A DNA stretch of 64,000 nt from Kineosporia sp. NBRC 101731 (GCF_030269305.1 NZ_BSTC01000022.1:21479-85478), one strand, 5' to 3'. Shown: positions 22,520 to 33,294, counted from the stretch's first letter. Numbers and translations are program-made. Notes: a model not told the origin generated them from the sequence alone.

Positions 22520-23134
22520 CTACTTGTTCTTCCTCAGTCCATTCACGCCGCGCAGTCCCACTCCACCGACACAGAACGCGCACCCGACGCAGTCGCGACA
22601 GCCGATGCAGAAGGCACACCCGACACAGTCCTGACAGCCGACACAGGCGAAGGTGCCGTAACACCGCCGGATACCGATCCCGAGCACGGTGAACAGGCTG
22701 AGCAGCACCCCGAAGCTGCCGCTGGTGCCGATGCTCCCGGCCACCCCCGCGCTGCCGCTGGTCGCGATGCTGCCGGCCACGCCCGCGCTTCCCGCTACGG
22801 CGATGCTGCCCGCCACCCCGGCGCTCCCGGCCACCGCCACGCTGCCCGAGACCCCGGCGCTCCCGGCCACCGCCAAACTCCCCGAGACCCCGGCACTCCC
22901 GCTCACGCCGATGCTCCCGGCAACCCCGCTCGAACCGGCCACCTGGATGCCGCCGGCTACGCCACTCGAACCGGAGACAGTGACGCTGCCGGTCACACCG
23001 CTTGAGTCGGACGCAGTGGCACTGCCCGGCACACCGCCCGCGTCGGACACGTCGCTGTTCCCGGTCACCTCAGCGCCGTTCTCAGCGCCGTTCTCGTCAT
23101 CGGCGAACGACCCCGCCGCACCAGCGTTCTCCAT
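22520..23134 (-). CDS. Repeat-rich membrane protein with C-x2-C cysteine ladder
   Basis: A 204-aa protein of unknown function. An acidic N terminus (about 25 residues) leads to roughly ten 12-residue repeats such as VAGSAGVAGSIA (about residues 28-145). A hydrophobic stretch GVLLSLFTVLGIGI, probably a membrane helix, follows. Next come ten cysteines, the last nine spaced exactly C-x2-C (CVGCQDCVGCAFC and on), and a basic tail GLRGVNGLRKNK. Codons are strongly G/C-ending in this frame. The opposite strand is also open, but its product is only a Pro/Leu shadow of the repeat. GGAGG lies about eight bases before ATG 23134. The ladder could bind metal or form a stacked beta structure; both are guesses. 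Confidence 0.62.
   Translation of the reverse strand: MENAGAAGSFADDENGAENGAEVTGNSDVSDAGGVPGSATASDSSGVTGSVTVSGSSGVAGGIQVAGSSGVAGSIGVSGSAGVSGSLAVAGSAGVSGSVAVAGSAGVAGSIAVAGSAGVAGSIATSGSAGVAGSIGTSGSFGVLLSLFTVLGIGIRRCYGTFACVGCQDCVGCAFCIGCRDCVGCAFCVGGVGLRGVNGLRKNK
22700..23055. repeat. 36-bp tandem repeats
   Basis: Imperfect 36-base units, about ten in number, that encode the 12-residue repeats of the overlapping gene. Adjacent units around 22820-22930 are the most alike. Boundaries are approximate. Confidence 0.7.
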
Positions 23135-23542
23135 CGACCCAGCCTCCCCATCCTGCCGTCCGGACTCTCAGCATGCTCCATGGCCGGGCCGTCCACACCC
23201 CCTTCGTGATCATGCAATCCCGGCGTCGGGCCGGCGGCGTGTTCCTCCTTCCCCGAAAACACCTCTTCTTTCCCGCCCTTCCTCAGCAATCAGGCAATGC
23301 CTCAGCCTTCGGGCGAGGAGATGCTCCGACGTCCCCATTCCCGGCCGGCCCGGGGAAGGTTTGCCGGATCACGAACGAGGGGGGAGGGTCAAGATCGGGG
23401 GTGGGCTGCCGATATGACCATCACGGTGCTCCGCCGTGGTTGGCTCGACCCACTGCGGCGGAGTGCCACCCAATCCGTCGCCGAGCGGGACACCCCCGGC
23501 CAATCAGGTCGCGCCCGGTCGCTGCGTGCAAGGATTCTCGCC
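23135..23542. other. 408-bp divergent intergenic region
   Basis: Between the cysteine-ladder gene and an S9 peptidase. No supported gene. At 23203-23217 it carries TTCGTGATCATGCAA, one arm of a palindromic repeat found intact at 63703-63752 and 55881-55963; the matching arm is missing here. Confidence 0.5.
23530..23535 (+). promoter_or_regulatory. -10-like or ribosome site before S9 peptidase
   Basis: AAGGAT ends seven bases before ATG 23543. It can be read as a leaderless -10 or, as AAGGA, as a Shine-Dalgarno with an eight-base spacer. Confidence 0.3.
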
Positions 23543-25339
23543 ATGACCGCGCCGAATCCACAGGACAGTCCACTCCCCGCCTGGGAACGACGCTTCCGGG
23601 CCGGGCGCATCGCGATGCCGGTCTGGGCGGCGGACGCGCCGCAGCGCTGCTCGGTGGTGGCCACCCACGAGGGCGTGCTGGAGATGCACAGCTGGAGTCC
23701 TGAGGCGGGGCTCACCCGGCTGACCTCGCGGAGCGAGGGGACGGCGCAGGGCGAGATCGACCCGTCCGGTGAGTGGATCTGGTGGTTCGACGACGCGGCC
23801 GGCAACGAGCACGGCATCTGGCGCAAGCAGCCGTTCGGATCGGCCCCGGGAGCCGACGAGATCGCGATTCCCGGCCTGGGGCCCTCCTATTCGGCCGGGC
23901 TGGCGCTCGGCCGGGGTGGCCTGGCGGTGATCGGCCAGAACGACGACGGTTATGGCACCCGGATCCAGGTCCAGGAACCCGGCCGGCCGCTGCGACTGAT
24001 CTACGAGCACACCGAAGACGCTGGGGTGGGCGGCCTGAGCGAAGACGGCACCCTTCTCGCCCTGGCCCACAGTGAGCACGGCGACTCCCGCCACACCGCT
24101 CTGCGCGTGGTGGCGGTGAGCGACGGCTCGACCGTGGCCGACCTCTGGGACGGGCCCGGAAAGAGTCTGGAACCGCTGGGCTTTGCCCCTGTGACCGGCG
24201 ATCCTCGGCTGCTGGTGCTGCACGAGCGCCGGGGCCGCGGCGAACTGCTGGTCTGGGACGCCGTGACCGGCACTGAGCTCGAGGTGAAACTCGATGTGCC
24301 CGGCGAGATATCGGATGCCGAATGGTTCCGGGACGCGTCTGCGCTGCTGGTCAGCGTGGACCACGAGGCCCGCACCCGGCTCTACACCTTCAGCCTCGTC
24401 GACCTGACCACCACCGCCGTGGGGCCGTCCGACGGAACCGCGATGGACGCGACCACCCGCCCCGGCGGCGAGGTCTGGGCCCTGTGGTCGTCGGCGGCAC
24501 TGCCCGCGGCCGTGCGCAACCTGCAGGGTGACCTGGTGCTGGCTCCTCCGGGAGATCCGGCCCCGGCCTCGGTACCTCTCGAGGATGTCTGGGTCGACGG
24601 GCCGGGTGGGCGCATCCATGCCCTGCTGCGCCGGCCGGTGGGCGCAGCCGAGCCGCTGCCCTTGCTCATCGACATCCACGGCGGCCCGACCGCGCACGAC
24701 GGCGACTGGTTCCGGGCCTACCCGAGCGCCTGGGTCGACCACGGGTTCGCGGTGCTGCAGGTGAATTACCGCGGTTCCACCGGGTACGGGTCGCAGTGGC
24801 GGGACGCCCTGGAGAAGCGGGTCGGTCACATCGAACTCGAGGACGTCGTCGCGGTTCGCGATCATCTGGTCGAGGTGGGCGTCGTGGCCCCCGACCGGGT
24901 GGTGCTGGCCGGGGCGTCGTGGGGCGGCTACCTCACGCTGCTCGGGCTCGGCCTGTATCCGGACCGCTGGGCGGTGGGGGTCGCCGGCGTGCCGGTGGCC
25001 GATTACCTGGCGGCCTACGAGGACGAGATGGAGGCGCTGAAGGCCTTCGACCGCTCGCTCTTCGGCGGTTCACCGGACCAGGTGCCCGAGAAGTACCGCG
25101 ATTCCAGTCCCATCACCTACGCGGAGCAGGTGACTGCTCCCGTGCTCGTGCTCGCCGGGGAGAACGATCCCCGCTGCCCGATCCGGCAGATCGAGAACTA
25201 CGTCGGGGTACTGGCCGAGCGGGGCGCGGAGCACGAGGTGTACCGGTACGACGCCGGCCACGGATCCCTGGTGGACGACGAACGGGTGCGCCAGGTGCGG
25301 GCCGAGATCGATTTCGTCCGGCGGTATCTGCCGGCCTGA
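23543..25339 (+). CDS. S9-family prolyl oligopeptidase-like serine peptidase
   Basis: A 598-aa cytoplasmic serine peptidase. Residues 1-350 are a beta-propeller-like region rich in WD-style repeats. Residues 360-598 are an alpha/beta hydrolase with the oxyanion DIHGGPTAHDG, S459 in GASWGGY, D542 in ENDPR and H573 in AGHGS. This fits acylaminoacyl-peptidase/S9C enzymes that cut short peptides. The open frame extends 246 bases upstream but without similarity, so ATG 23543 is used. It is monocistronic and ends at a 15-bp convergent terminator. A second, divergent S9 peptidase lies at the right end of the window. Confidence 0.88.
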   Translation: MTAPNPQDSPLPAWERRFRAGRIAMPVWAADAPQRCSVVATHEGVLEMHSWSPEAGLTRLTSRSEGTAQGEIDPSGEWIWWFDDAAGNEHGIWRKQPFGSAPGADEIAIPGLGPSYSAGLALGRGGLAVIGQNDDGYGTRIQVQEPGRPLRLIYEHTEDAGVGGLSEDGTLLALAHSEHGDSRHTALRVVAVSDGSTVADLWDGPGKSLEPLGFAPVTGDPRLLVLHERRGRGELLVWDAVTGTELEVKLDVPGEISDAEWFRDASALLVSVDHEARTRLYTFSLVDLTTTAVGPSDGTAMDATTRPGGEVWALWSSAALPAAVRNLQGDLVLAPPGDPAPASVPLEDVWVDGPGGRIHALLRRPVGAAEPLPLLIDIHGGPTAHDGDWFRAYPSAWVDHGFAVLQVNYRGSTGYGSQWRDALEKRVGHIELEDVVAVRDHLVEVGVVAPDRVVLAGASWGGYLTLLGLGLYPDRWAVGVAGVPVADYLAAYEDEMEALKAFDRSLFGGSPDQVPEKYRDSSPITYAEQVTAPVLVLAGENDPRCPIRQIENYVGVLAERGAEHEVYRYDAGHGSLVDDERVRQVRAEIDFVRRYLPA

Positions 25340-25384
25340 CCGACCCGGGAAGGGGAGCCCAGGCGCGTCCTCAATTGAAAACTA

Positions 25385-25418
25385 CTGCGGGCCGGTACCT
25401 TTCGGTACCGGCCCGCAG
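25385..25418. terminator. Convergent terminator S9 peptidase / asd
   Basis: Perfect 15-bp stem CTGCGGGCCGGTACC / GGTACCGGCCCGCAG with a TTTC loop. Confidence 0.85.
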
Positions 25419-25432
25419 ATGTTCAGATGGGA

Positions 25433-26500
25433 TCAGAACTCGGAGGCGATCAGCTCGGCGATCTGGGCCGTGTTGAGCGCCGCCCCCTTGCGCAGGTTGT
25501 CACCGGTCACGAACAGGTCGAGCGTGTTCGGGAAATCCAGTGCCTGGCGCAGCCGCCCGACGATGGTCGGGTCACCGCCCACGGTGTCGGCCGGGGTCGG
25601 GAACTGCTTGCCGTCCGGGTCGTCGACCACGAGCACGCTCGGCGCGGCCTCGAGCGTCTGCCGGGCCTCGTCCACCGTGATGTTCTCGGCGAAGGTGGCG
25701 TGCACCGCGAGGGAGTGCGTGGTGACCACCGGCACCCGCACGCAGGTGGCGGACACCTTGAGGTCGGGGATGCCGAGAATCTTGCGAGACTCGTTGCGGA
25801 CCTTCAGCTCTTCGCTGCTCCAGCCGTCGCCCTTGGCCGAACCGGCCCAGGGGACGACGTTCAGGGCCAGCGGAGCCGGGAACGGCGAGGGGCCGTCGCC
25901 CAGCTTGGCGGTGATCGCGTCGCGCACGTCGCCGGCCACCGAGCCGAGGGAACGGTCGGCCGCGACCACCTCGAGCTCGTCGTGCAGCCGGTCGATGCCG
26001 GGCTGACCGGCGCCGGAGGCAGCCTGGTACGAGGCCACCACGAGCTCGGTGAGTGTCCACTTCCGGTGCAGGGCACCGAGCGCGTCGATCATGGTCAGCG
26101 TGGTGCAGTTCGGGTTGGAGATGATGCCGCGCGGGCGGTTGCGGGCTGCCTCGGGGTTCACCTCGGGAACCACCAGGGGCACGTCCGGGTCCATCCGGAA
26201 AGCGCCGGAGTTGTCCACGACGATCGCGCCGCGCTCGACCGCGATCGGACCCCATTCGGCCGAGATCTCGTCCGGCACATCGAACATCGCGATGTCGACG
26301 CCGTCGAACGCCTCGGGGCTGATGGCCTGCACCGCGACCTGCTCACCGCGCACGCTCAGCAGCTTGCCGGCCGAGCGGGCCGAGGCGATCAGGCGGATCT
26401 CGCCCCAGATGTCTTCGCGCTCGGTCAGGATGCCGAGCATGACGGTGCCGACGGCACCGGTCGCGCCGACGACGGCGAGAGTGGGCTTGCGGGTGCTCAT
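25433..26500 (-). CDS. asd: Aspartate-semialdehyde dehydrogenase
   Basis: A 355-aa NADPH enzyme that reduces aspartyl phosphate to aspartate semialdehyde, the second step of lysine, methionine, threonine and diaminopimelate synthesis. The nucleotide-binding GATGAVG lies at 12-18, the catalytic C132 in SNPNCTT, and the substrate region [17 protein letters not shown] follows; the C-terminal HSLAVHATF is also conserved. It is the second gene after lysC, overlapping it by four bases (ATGA). Length and order match actinobacterial ask-asd operons. Confidence 0.96.
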   Translation of the reverse strand: MSTRKPTLAVVGATGAVGTVMLGILTEREDIWGEIRLIASARSAGKLLSVRGEQVAVQAISPEAFDGVDIAMFDVPDEISAEWGPIAVERGAIVVDNSGAFRMDPDVPLVVPEVNPEAARNRPRGIISNPNCTTLTMIDALGALHRKWTLTELVVASYQAASGAGQPGIDRLHDELEVVAADRSLGSVAGDVRDAITAKLGDGPSPFPAPLALNVVPWAGSAKGDGWSSEELKVRNESRKILGIPDLKVSATCVRVPVVTTHSLAVHATFAENITVDEARQTLEAAPSVLVVDDPDGKQFPTPADTVGGDPTIVGRLRQALDFPNTLDLFVTGDNLRKGAALNTAQIAELIASEF

Positions 26501-27780
26501 CGTCCGGTACCTCCGTAGACCACGGCCTCGCCGTCGGCGCTGTCCAGGCCGAAAGCGGTGTGAATGGCGCGAACGGCGTCGTCCAGCCGCTCGGCGCGGG
26601 TGACCAGCGACAGCCGGATCTCCGACGTGCTGATCATCTCGATGTTGATGCCGGCCTCGGCGAGCGCCGCGAACATCTGCGCGGAAACCCCCGGGTGGCT
26701 CCGCATCCCGGCACCGATCAGCGAGACCTTGCCGATCTGGTCGTCGTAGCGCAGGGATTCGAAGCCGATCTGCTCCTGCGCCCGGTTGAGGGCGTTCATC
26801 GCCGTCTGGCCATCGGTCTTCGGCAGCGTGAAGGAGATGTCGGTCAGGCCGCTCACGGCCGCGGACACGTTCTGCACGATCATGTCGAGGTTGATCTCGG
26901 CGGTGGCGACCACCTGGAAGATCTCGGCGGCCTTGCCGGGCTTGTCCGGCACGCCGACCACGGTGATCTTCGCTTCGCTCCGGTCGTGTGCGACCCCGGA
27001 GATGATCGGCTGCTCCACCACTGCTCCTTCGACTGCTGCGACGGCCGGGGTGTCAATGACCCAGGTGCCTTCGCGATGGCTGAATGACGACCGGACATGA
27101 ACCGGGAGGTTGAACCGGCGGGCGTACTCGACGCAGCGCAGGTGCAGCACCTTCGCCCCGGAGGCCGCCATCTCCAGCATTTCCTCGCTGGTGATCCGAG
27201 CGATCTGCTGGGCGGACGGGACGATGCGCGGGTCGGCCGTGAAAATGCCGTCCACGTCGGTGTAGATCTCGCAGACATCGGCCTCGAGCGCGGCCGCCAG
27301 GGCCACGGCCGTGGTGTCGGAGCCACCCCGGCCCAGCGTCGTGATGTCTTTCGTGTCCTGACTCACGCCCTGGAAGCCGGCGACGATGGCGATGTGCCCC
27401 TCGTCGAGCGCGGCCCGGATGCGGCCCGGGGTGACGTCGATGATACGGGCCTTGCCGTGCACCCCGTCGGTGATCACCCCGGCCTGGCTGCCCGTGAACG
27501 ACCGGGCCTCCTGGCCCAGCGCGGCGATCGCCATGGCCACGACGGCCATCGAGATGCGCTCACCGGCGGTGAGCAGCATGTCGAGCTCACGGGCGGGCGG
27601 GAGCGGCGAGACCTTCTCGGCGAGTTCGATCAGGTCGTCGGTGGTGTCACCCATCGCAGAGACCACGACGCAGACGTCGTGCCCCTGCTTTCGCGTGTCC
27701 ACGATCCGCCGGGCAACCCGCTTGACGCTTTCGGCATCCGCGACGGAGGAACCACCGTACTTCTGCACGACCAAGCTCAC
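26497..27780 (-). CDS. lysC: Aspartokinase
   Basis: A 427-aa kinase that phosphorylates aspartate. It begins with KYGGSSVAD, then has [16 protein letters not shown], and two C-terminal ACT domains (from about residue 265) that carry lysine/threonine feedback control in this family. In corynebacteria an internal start gives a separate beta subunit; a similar internal start cannot be confirmed here. GTG 27780 has AAGGAG about eight bases upstream. It is followed by asd in the same operon. The preceding region 27781-27934 has no gene. Confidence 0.96.
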   Translation of the reverse strand: MSLVVQKYGGSSVADAESVKRVARRIVDTRKQGHDVCVVVSAMGDTTDDLIELAEKVSPLPPARELDMLLTAGERISMAVVAMAIAALGQEARSFTGSQAGVITDGVHGKARIIDVTPGRIRAALDEGHIAIVAGFQGVSQDTKDITTLGRGGSDTTAVALAAALEADVCEIYTDVDGIFTADPRIVPSAQQIARITSEEMLEMAASGAKVLHLRCVEYARRFNLPVHVRSSFSHREGTWVIDTPAVAAVEGAVVEQPIISGVAHDRSEAKITVVGVPDKPGKAAEIFQVVATAEINLDMIVQNVSAAVSGLTDISFTLPKTDGQTAMNALNRAQEQIGFESLRYDDQIGKVSLIGAGMRSHPGVSAQMFAALAEAGINIEMISTSEIRLSLVTRAERLDDAVRAIHTAFGLDSADGEAVVYGGTGR

Positions 27781-27934
27781 CGGGTCGCTCCTTGCTACTC
27801 GTGAAGGGAGTTTCGGACGTGGCTATCCTACCTGCGGCCGGAATGGTTACCGAGAGGGTATTTCGGCAGGTGAGATGCACGGCGGATGCCGGGTTGCTCC
27901 CCAGATCGTGCGGGCGGAACCGCGATTCGCCGGA

Positions 27935-28669
27935 TCAATCGAGGTTGAGGGCCTCGAACTCCGCATCGGCGACCGTATCCGTGTCGACGTCGAGCCGCAG
28001 GTGCCCGAGCATGCTCTGCAACACACGCAGTGCGCTCGTGGCCCGTACCCCCCACGTGGACAGGTAGGAGAACTGCCACCACCACAGCGCCTCGTCCACC
28101 CGGCCGTCGCGGTAGTGCCGCAGTCCGTGGGCCAGGTCGGCGGCGACGTCGGCCAGGTCGTCGGACAGGATGCCGCGGATCAGTTCACCGGACGTCAGCG
28201 GGTCGACGATGTCGGCGTACTCGTCGAGACCGTCGAGCAGGTTGGCCAGACCGGTGCGCAGCGGGTCGATGTCGGGGTCCGGGCCGGCGTCCGGCTCGAA
28301 CCGCTCGCTCGGGACCACATCGGTGATCGCACCCAGCCGGGCACCGCCGAGCAGGATCTGGGAGACCGCCAGCAGCAGCACCGGGATCGCCGTGTCCGGC
28401 GAGGAGCCGGCCGCCACCTCGGTGAGGGCGTTCAGGTAGGTCTGGGCATCGGTGGCCGTCTCCTCGGCCAGGTGATGCAGCTCCCGGGCCTCGTCGGCCT
28501 GCTCGCCGGTCAGGTCGATCGACGAACTGCCGCGGGTGCGTGCCTGCGGGATCGCCGAGGCACTGGCCTGGTGACGGCCTCGCGGGCCGGTGAGACGGCC
28601 GAACGCGTCGCGCTCGGGGTGCAGCGGATCGAAGCCGTTCCTGCGGGACTTCTGGTAATCGTCAGACAT
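27935..28669 (-). CDS. DUF5063 protein
   Basis: A 244-aa mostly helical acidic protein. The first 60 residues are charged and probably disordered. The DUF5063 domain shows [18 protein letters not shown] and [20 protein letters not shown], with its Trp-rich helix. Function is unknown. The family is regularly found between recR and the aspartokinase gene in actinomycetes, as here. ATG 28669 overlaps the recR stop by eight bases, so translation is coupled. Confidence 0.87.
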   Translation of the reverse strand: MSDDYQKSRRNGFDPLHPERDAFGRLTGPRGRHQASASAIPQARTRGSSSIDLTGEQADEARELHHLAEETATDAQTYLNALTEVAAGSSPDTAIPVLLLAVSQILLGGARLGAITDVVPSERFEPDAGPDPDIDPLRTGLANLLDGLDEYADIVDPLTSGELIRGILSDDLADVAADLAHGLRHYRDGRVDEALWWWQFSYLSTWGVRATSALRVLQSMLGHLRLDVDTDTVADAEFEALNLD

Positions 28670-29261
28670 CGAGCAGTCTCCTCCCCTCGAAGGCCCGGCC
28701 CAGCGTGAGCTCATCGGCGTACTCCAGGTCTCCCCCGACGGGAAGACCGGACGCCAGCCGGGTGACCCTCAGACCCATCGGCTTCAGCAGCCGGGCCAGA
28801 TAGGTAGCGGTGGCCTCGCCCTCCAGGTTCGGATCGGTGGCGAGGATGATCTCGGTGACCTCACCGGAGGCCAGCCGGGTAACGAGCTCCTTGACCCGCA
28901 GATCGTCCGGGCCCACGCCCTCGATCGGGCTGATGGCGCCGCCCAGCACGTGGTAGCGGCCGCGGAACTCACGGGTCTTCTCGATCGCGACGACGTCTTT
29001 CGACTCCTCGACGACGCACAGCACGGTGCCGTCCCGCCGGGCGTCACTGCAGATCCGACACAGCTCCTCCGCCGACACGTTGCCGCACCGGACGCAGAAC
29101 CTGACCTTCTCGATCACCTCGGTGAGAGCAGACACCAGCCGGCGCACGTCCACCGGGTCTGACTGCAGGATGTGGAACGCAATGCGCTGCGCGCTCTTGG
29201 GACCGACGCCGGGAAGATGCCCGAGTTCGTCGATCAGGTCCTGCACCACGCCCTCATACAC
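28662..29261 (-). CDS. recR: Recombination protein RecR
   Basis: A 199-aa RecFOR-pathway protein. It has the helix-hairpin-helix [19 protein letters not shown], a four-cysteine zinc finger ([16 protein letters not shown]) and a Toprim domain with CVVEESKD and [16 protein letters not shown]. The open frame extends about 200 bases upstream, but RecR proteins start at YEGVVQDLI, so GTG 29261 is the start; its ribosome site is weak. It usually follows ybaB, but here a serine hydrolase lies between it and dnaX. Confidence 0.94.
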   Translation of the reverse strand: MYEGVVQDLIDELGHLPGVGPKSAQRIAFHILQSDPVDVRRLVSALTEVIEKVRFCVRCGNVSAEELCRICSDARRDGTVLCVVEESKDVVAIEKTREFRGRYHVLGGAISPIEGVGPDDLRVKELVTRLASGEVTEIILATDPNLEGEATATYLARLLKPMGLRVTRLASGLPVGGDLEYADELTLGRAFEGRRLLDV

Positions 29262-29350
29262 AAGCAGGAGCCTACGTGCTGCATCGGGCGGCGTCGCCCA
29301 TCCCGCGCCTGCAGTCGCGGTGGGACGTCGCCCCGGACGAGTTGGACGAG

Positions 29351-30178
29351 TTACCCCGGCCCGTCGATCACCGCGTCCGTGAGCGGCGGCCAGGCCTGCT
29401 TGGACCAGTCGCCGAAGTCCTGGTCCGACAGGCAGACGCAGGCCAGGCCGTGGTCGGGGTCGGCCCACAGAAAGGTTCCACCCGCCCCGAAATGGCCGAA
29501 CGCGTGCTGCGAGATCCGGGTACCGGCCCAGTGGCCCGGCCGGGCGAAGTTCCGCTCGAAACCCAGACCCCAGTCCAGCGGGTCGAACCGGCCCAGACCG
29601 GGAAGGATCCCGGACAGCCCCGGGAAGTGCACCCGCACGGCCTCGTCCAGGGTCTGCCGGTCGATCAGCCGGGGATTCAGCAACTCGGCGGCGAACTTCG
29701 CCAGGTCGGCCGCCGTGCTCCGGCCGCCCGCCGCGGGTGACCCCGGCAGCGAGGTGGCGGTCATGCCCAGCGGCGTCAGTACGGCCTCGGTCAGGTAGGT
29801 GCCGAAGTCGATGCCCGTGACCTGGGTGAGGTGCCGGGCGAGCACCTCGATGCCCTGGTTGGAGTAGATCCGCCGGGCTCCCGGCCGGGTCACCGCGGCC
29901 GAGCCGGAGTCGAACCCGTAGCCGGCCGTGTGCGCCAGCAGGTGCTCGACCGTCGCCCCCTCCGGACCCGCCGCGTCGGAGAGCGCGAGAGCCTCTTCCT
30001 CCAGCGCCACCAGCACGGCGTAGGCCGTCAGCAGCTTGGTCACCGAGGCCAGGGCGAACTCGTGGTCCTGGTCGCCCCGGGTCTCCACCACGGTGCCGTC
30101 GGCCCTGATCACGGCGGCCGACGTGTTGGGCACTCCCCAGAGGTGTTCCCAGTCGTCGATACCGGCGAGCATGCTCAC
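29351..30178 (-). CDS. Class C beta-lactamase-like serine hydrolase
   Basis: A 275-aa cytoplasmic-looking member of the beta-lactamase/D-alanyl carboxypeptidase superfamily. It has S45-V-T-K48, Y104-S-N106 and a third motif HFG in FGHFGAGGT. No signal peptide is present, so it is more likely an esterase or peptidase than a secreted beta-lactamase. The GTG start overlaps the dnaX stop (GTGA); ATG 30172 is an alternative. It occupies the place where ybaB usually lies between dnaX and recR. Confidence 0.88.
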   Translation of the reverse strand: MSMLAGIDDWEHLWGVPNTSAAVIRADGTVVETRGDQDHEFALASVTKLLTAYAVLVALEEEALALSDAAGPEGATVEHLLAHTAGYGFDSGSAAVTRPGARRIYSNQGIEVLARHLTQVTGIDFGTYLTEAVLTPLGMTATSLPGSPAAGGRSTAADLAKFAAELLNPRLIDRQTLDEAVRVHFPGLSGILPGLGRFDPLDWGLGFERNFARPGHWAGTRISQHAFGHFGAGGTFLWADPDHGLACVCLSDQDFGDWSKQAWPPLTDAVIDGPG

Positions 30179-32955
30179 AGGTCCCGCTCCTCGATCACAC
30201 GACCGCCGAGCAGCTTCTCGATGGCCTGCACGCCCACCAGCGGTGGGTTGTCCAGGTCCTCGCCGCCCATGTCGCCGCCCATGTCCTCGTCCAGGTCGAC
30301 GACGTTCTTGCGCTCCCGGGCCGCGGCGTTCACGGTGCCCGGGGCGGGGTCCGCCGGCTGCGGGGCCGGGGCCGGCCGGTTCTGCGGCCGGCCGCCCCGC
30401 GACGGTGACCAGCTGCTGTCCGGCGGGGCCTCGTCCTCCCGCATCGGCTCGTTCAGGTCGGGCGGGATGTCGTCGTAGGGCGAGGCCGCGGGGGTCGGCA
30501 TGGCGTGTTCGTCGTCCGGCGCGGCGGTCTGGCCGCGCTTGTCCTGCAGCTTCGCGACCGGGTTCGGGCCTGTCTGTCCCTCCGCCGCCCGGGCGGCGGC
30601 CGCCGCGGCTACGGCCCGGGCCGCGGCCGCACCGACGGAACGGACCGGGGCCTCCTGGGTGACCTCACGGGTGGTCTCACGGGTGGCCAGGCCGACGCCG
30701 CCGGACGACTCCGGGGCGGCCGGGGACGCCAGACCGGCCGGCGGTTGCTGGTTCTGCGAGACCTCGGTCCAGGCCGAGGCCGGCGGGGGACTCGGCCGGG
30801 CGCTCGGCGGTGGGTTCGGGGCCGGGCGCTCGGTCCAGCCGTTCCGGGGACCCTGCGAACCCTGAGAGCTCTGGGTTTCCGGGGGCGGGGCCGGGCGGGG
30901 CTGTGGGGCGGAGTGCGGAGTCACCTCGGCCGGCGGGGCCGAACGGGCGGACATGATCGGTCCGCCTGGTCCCGGCTGTCCGCCCGGACCCGGCTGCCCG
31001 GACGGTCCCGACTGCCCGGACGACCCTGACGGTCCTCCGGCGGGCCGGCCGCCGGCCGCCTGGAACTCCGAGGTCACGGCCGCCTCGACGATGCAGTCCA
31101 GGCCGAGCACCTCGATCAGGGCCTGGCGCACGAAGTTGGGGTGCGGGCCGCGGCCGAACGACTGGGCGCGACCGGCCGAGTCGAAGCCCAGCAGCAGCCT
31201 CTTACCGTCGTAGTCGAGCACCTGGGCGTACTGCGAGACCAGGCTCCAGGTGGTGCGCTTGATCGAGGCGACCGCGTTGAGCACCTCGGTCCAGTTGCGC
31301 CGCACTGCCTCGAGGTCGCCGGCGCCGCCCGGTGAAGGCTGGGCGGTCGGAGAGGCCTGGGTCGGCGGGGAGGCCTGGGCCGGCTGCTGGACAGGCTGTT
31401 GCTGGACAGGCTGCGGCCGTGCTGCCGGTGCTGCCGGTGGGGTCTGCGGCGCGGTGGCCGACTCCGGGACGCCCGTCCGGTGCGGTGGGACTGCCGGGTT
31501 CGACGTTCCCACCGGGTTCCGGGCGATCGACTCGGACGAGGCGACCGGGACGGCCGGTGCTGCGGTCACAGCTGCGGTGGAGGCGTTCGTCGTCCCCCGT
31601 TCCGGGATGGCCTGGGCACCCCCGGGCGCCACGCCCGGACCGTTCTCGGGTGCAGTGTCAGTTCCCCCCTTGCCGATCGCCGCGCGAACGGCGGCGAGGC
31701 CGGAGGAGCGGGACTGAGGGCCGGGCGACTCGGCGTACGCCGGGGCCGACACCCCGTTCTGGGGTGCCCCCGGGGCCGCGGCCACTACGGCCCCGGAACC
31801 GATGCGCTTCTCCAGGCGGTCGAGACGGGCGCCGAGACCGCGCTGCTCGTCGTCGGCCGCGGGCAGCAGTAACCGGGCGCACAGCAGCTCCAGCTGCAGG
31901 CGGGGCGAGGTGGCACCGGTCATCTCGGTGAGCGCGGCATTGGTCACGTCGGCGGCCCGGGACAGCTCGGAGGAACCGAACCGGCCTGCCTGACTGCGCA
32001 TCCGTTCCAGCTGGTCGTCCGGCATGCCCCGGAAGACCGCGTGCCCACCGTCCTTGACCGCCGCGACCACCAGCAGATCACGCAACCGCTCGAGCAGGTC
32101 CTCGACGAACCGCCGGGGGTCGTGCCCCGACTCGATCACCCGGTCGATCACCCGGAAGACCGTGGCTCCGTCACCCGCGGCCAGGGCGTCGGCCACGTCG
32201 TCGAGCAGGGTGGAGTCGGTGTAGCCGAGCAGGCCGATCGCGGTGGCATAGGTGAGGCCGTCCTCCCCCGCGCCGCCCATCAGCTGGTCCAGCACGGACA
32301 ACGTGTCCCGCACCGAGCCGCCACCGGCGCGCACCACCAGGGGCAGCACGCCCTTGCCGGCCGGCACCCCCTCCTGCTCGCAGAGCTCGGCCAGGTACTG
32401 CACCAGCCGCTCCGGCGGGACCAGGCGGAACGGGTAGTGGTGTGTGCGCGACCGGATGGTGCCGATGACCTTCTCCGGCTCGGTCGTCGCGAAGATGAAC
32501 CGGATGTGCTCCGGCGGTTCCTCGACGATCTTCAGCAGGGCGTTGAAGCCCTGCGGCGACACCATGTGCGCCTCGTCGATGATGAACACCTTGTAGCGGT
32601 CGCGGACCGGCGCGAAAGCCGCGCGCTCACGCAGGTCACGGGCGTCGTCGACACCACCGTGACTGGCCGCGTCGATCTCCACCACGTCCAGGCTGCCGGG
32701 CCCGCCGCGGGCCAGGTCGACACAGGACGGGCAGGTGCCGCAGGGCGTAGGGGTGGGACCCTGCTCACAGTTCAGGCAGCGCGCCAGGATGCGCGCGCTG
32801 GTGGTCTTGCCGCACCCACGCGGGCCGGAGAACAGGTAGGCGTGGTTGACCCGGTTCTTCGTCAGGGCGACCGAGAGCGGCCCGGTGACCTGCTCCTGAC
32901 CGATCACCTGGGCGAAGGACTCGGGCCGGTAGCGGCGGTAGAGAGCGGTCGTCAC
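30175..32955 (-). CDS. dnaX: DNA polymerase III subunits gamma and tau
   Basis: A 926-aa clamp-loader ATPase. It shows Walker A GPRGCGKT (44-51), a zinc module with C63, C72, C75 and C78, DEAH at 127-130 and a sensor segment with R170. AAA+ and collar domains run to about residue 375. A long Pro/Ala/Gly/Gln-rich region follows, interrupted by a structured block (about 545-660, [20 protein letters not shown]) corresponding to tau domain V-like sequence. It is longer than most DnaX because of the low-complexity tail. GTG 32955 has a TAGGCT -10 seven bases upstream. The SRP RNA and tRNA-Ser lie upstream, as in other actinomycetes. Confidence 0.95.
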   Translation of the reverse strand: MTTALYRRYRPESFAQVIGQEQVTGPLSVALTKNRVNHAYLFSGPRGCGKTTSARILARCLNCEQGPTPTPCGTCPSCVDLARGGPGSLDVVEIDAASHGGVDDARDLRERAAFAPVRDRYKVFIIDEAHMVSPQGFNALLKIVEEPPEHIRFIFATTEPEKVIGTIRSRTHHYPFRLVPPERLVQYLAELCEQEGVPAGKGVLPLVVRAGGGSVRDTLSVLDQLMGGAGEDGLTYATAIGLLGYTDSTLLDDVADALAAGDGATVFRVIDRVIESGHDPRRFVEDLLERLRDLLVVAAVKDGGHAVFRGMPDDQLERMRSQAGRFGSSELSRAADVTNAALTEMTGATSPRLQLELLCARLLLPAADDEQRGLGARLDRLEKRIGSGAVVAAAPGAPQNGVSAPAYAESPGPQSRSSGLAAVRAAIGKGGTDTAPENGPGVAPGGAQAIPERGTTNASTAAVTAAPAVPVASSESIARNPVGTSNPAVPPHRTGVPESATAPQTPPAAPAARPQPVQQQPVQQPAQASPPTQASPTAQPSPGGAGDLEAVRRNWTEVLNAVASIKRTTWSLVSQYAQVLDYDGKRLLLGFDSAGRAQSFGRGPHPNFVRQALIEVLGLDCIVEAAVTSEFQAAGGRPAGGPSGSSGQSGPSGQPGPGGQPGPGGPIMSARSAPPAEVTPHSAPQPRPAPPPETQSSQGSQGPRNGWTERPAPNPPPSARPSPPPASAWTEVSQNQQPPAGLASPAAPESSGGVGLATRETTREVTQEAPVRSVGAAAARAVAAAAAARAAEGQTGPNPVAKLQDKRGQTAAPDDEHAMPTPAASPYDDIPPDLNEPMREDEAPPDSSWSPSRGGRPQNRPAPAPQPADPAPGTVNAAARERKNVVDLDEDMGGDMGGEDLDNPPLVGVQAIEKLLGGRVIEERDL

Positions 32956-32962
32956 GGCCGTC

Positions 32963-32968
32963 AGCCTA
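32963..32968 (-). promoter_or_regulatory. Leaderless -10 of dnaX
   Basis: TAGGCT seven bases before GTG 32955. A CTGAAG 18 bases further upstream is a possible -35. Confidence 0.5.
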
Positions 32969-33068
32969 GGACAGTTGGGGTGGGCGCTTCAGGCTCGAAT
33001 CCAAGATGTGGAGAAGTCCACCTGATCGCCTACAGATCCTGCTTGCCGGCGGGCCGGAACCGGGCATG

Positions 33069-33163
33069 AAAGGACCCCCCGCACACCCGCCAGAGCCTGC
33101 CTACCCTTGCTGCCTTCCGGCCCTGGGGGAGTTCAGCTGGTTGACGCCGCACGAGGGGTCTGC
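33069..33163 (-). ncRNA. ffs: Bacterial signal recognition particle RNA (small, 4.5S type)
   Basis: On the minus strand the transcript contains GGCCGGAAGGCAGCAAGGGT, the apical GGAA tetraloop and symmetric loop that bind Ffh. It is preceded by CAACCAGCTGAACTCCCCCAG and closed by an outer helix pairing GACCCCUCGUGC with GUGCGGGGGGUC. It lacks an Alu domain, so it is the short form. TACAGT at 33169-33174 is the likely -10. Ends are set from the closing helix and are accurate to a few bases. Confidence 0.9.
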
Positions 33164-33294
33164 GCACCACTGTACCGAATCCTGGGCGGGTGCCGGACCA
33201 GCCCCCGCCGGAGAACCCCGCCAGAGCTGCCCGGGCCACGCCGGGGAGACCCCGTGTGCACGAGCACTCCCCAGATCTGGCTAGACTCTCCCAC

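Noticed and set aside
22689..23417. Plus-strand Pro/Leu-rich repeat frame opposite the cysteine-ladder gene
   Set aside because: It lacks the ordered Cys ladder, membrane helix and ribosome site seen on the minus strand, although the repeat DNA keeps both strands open.
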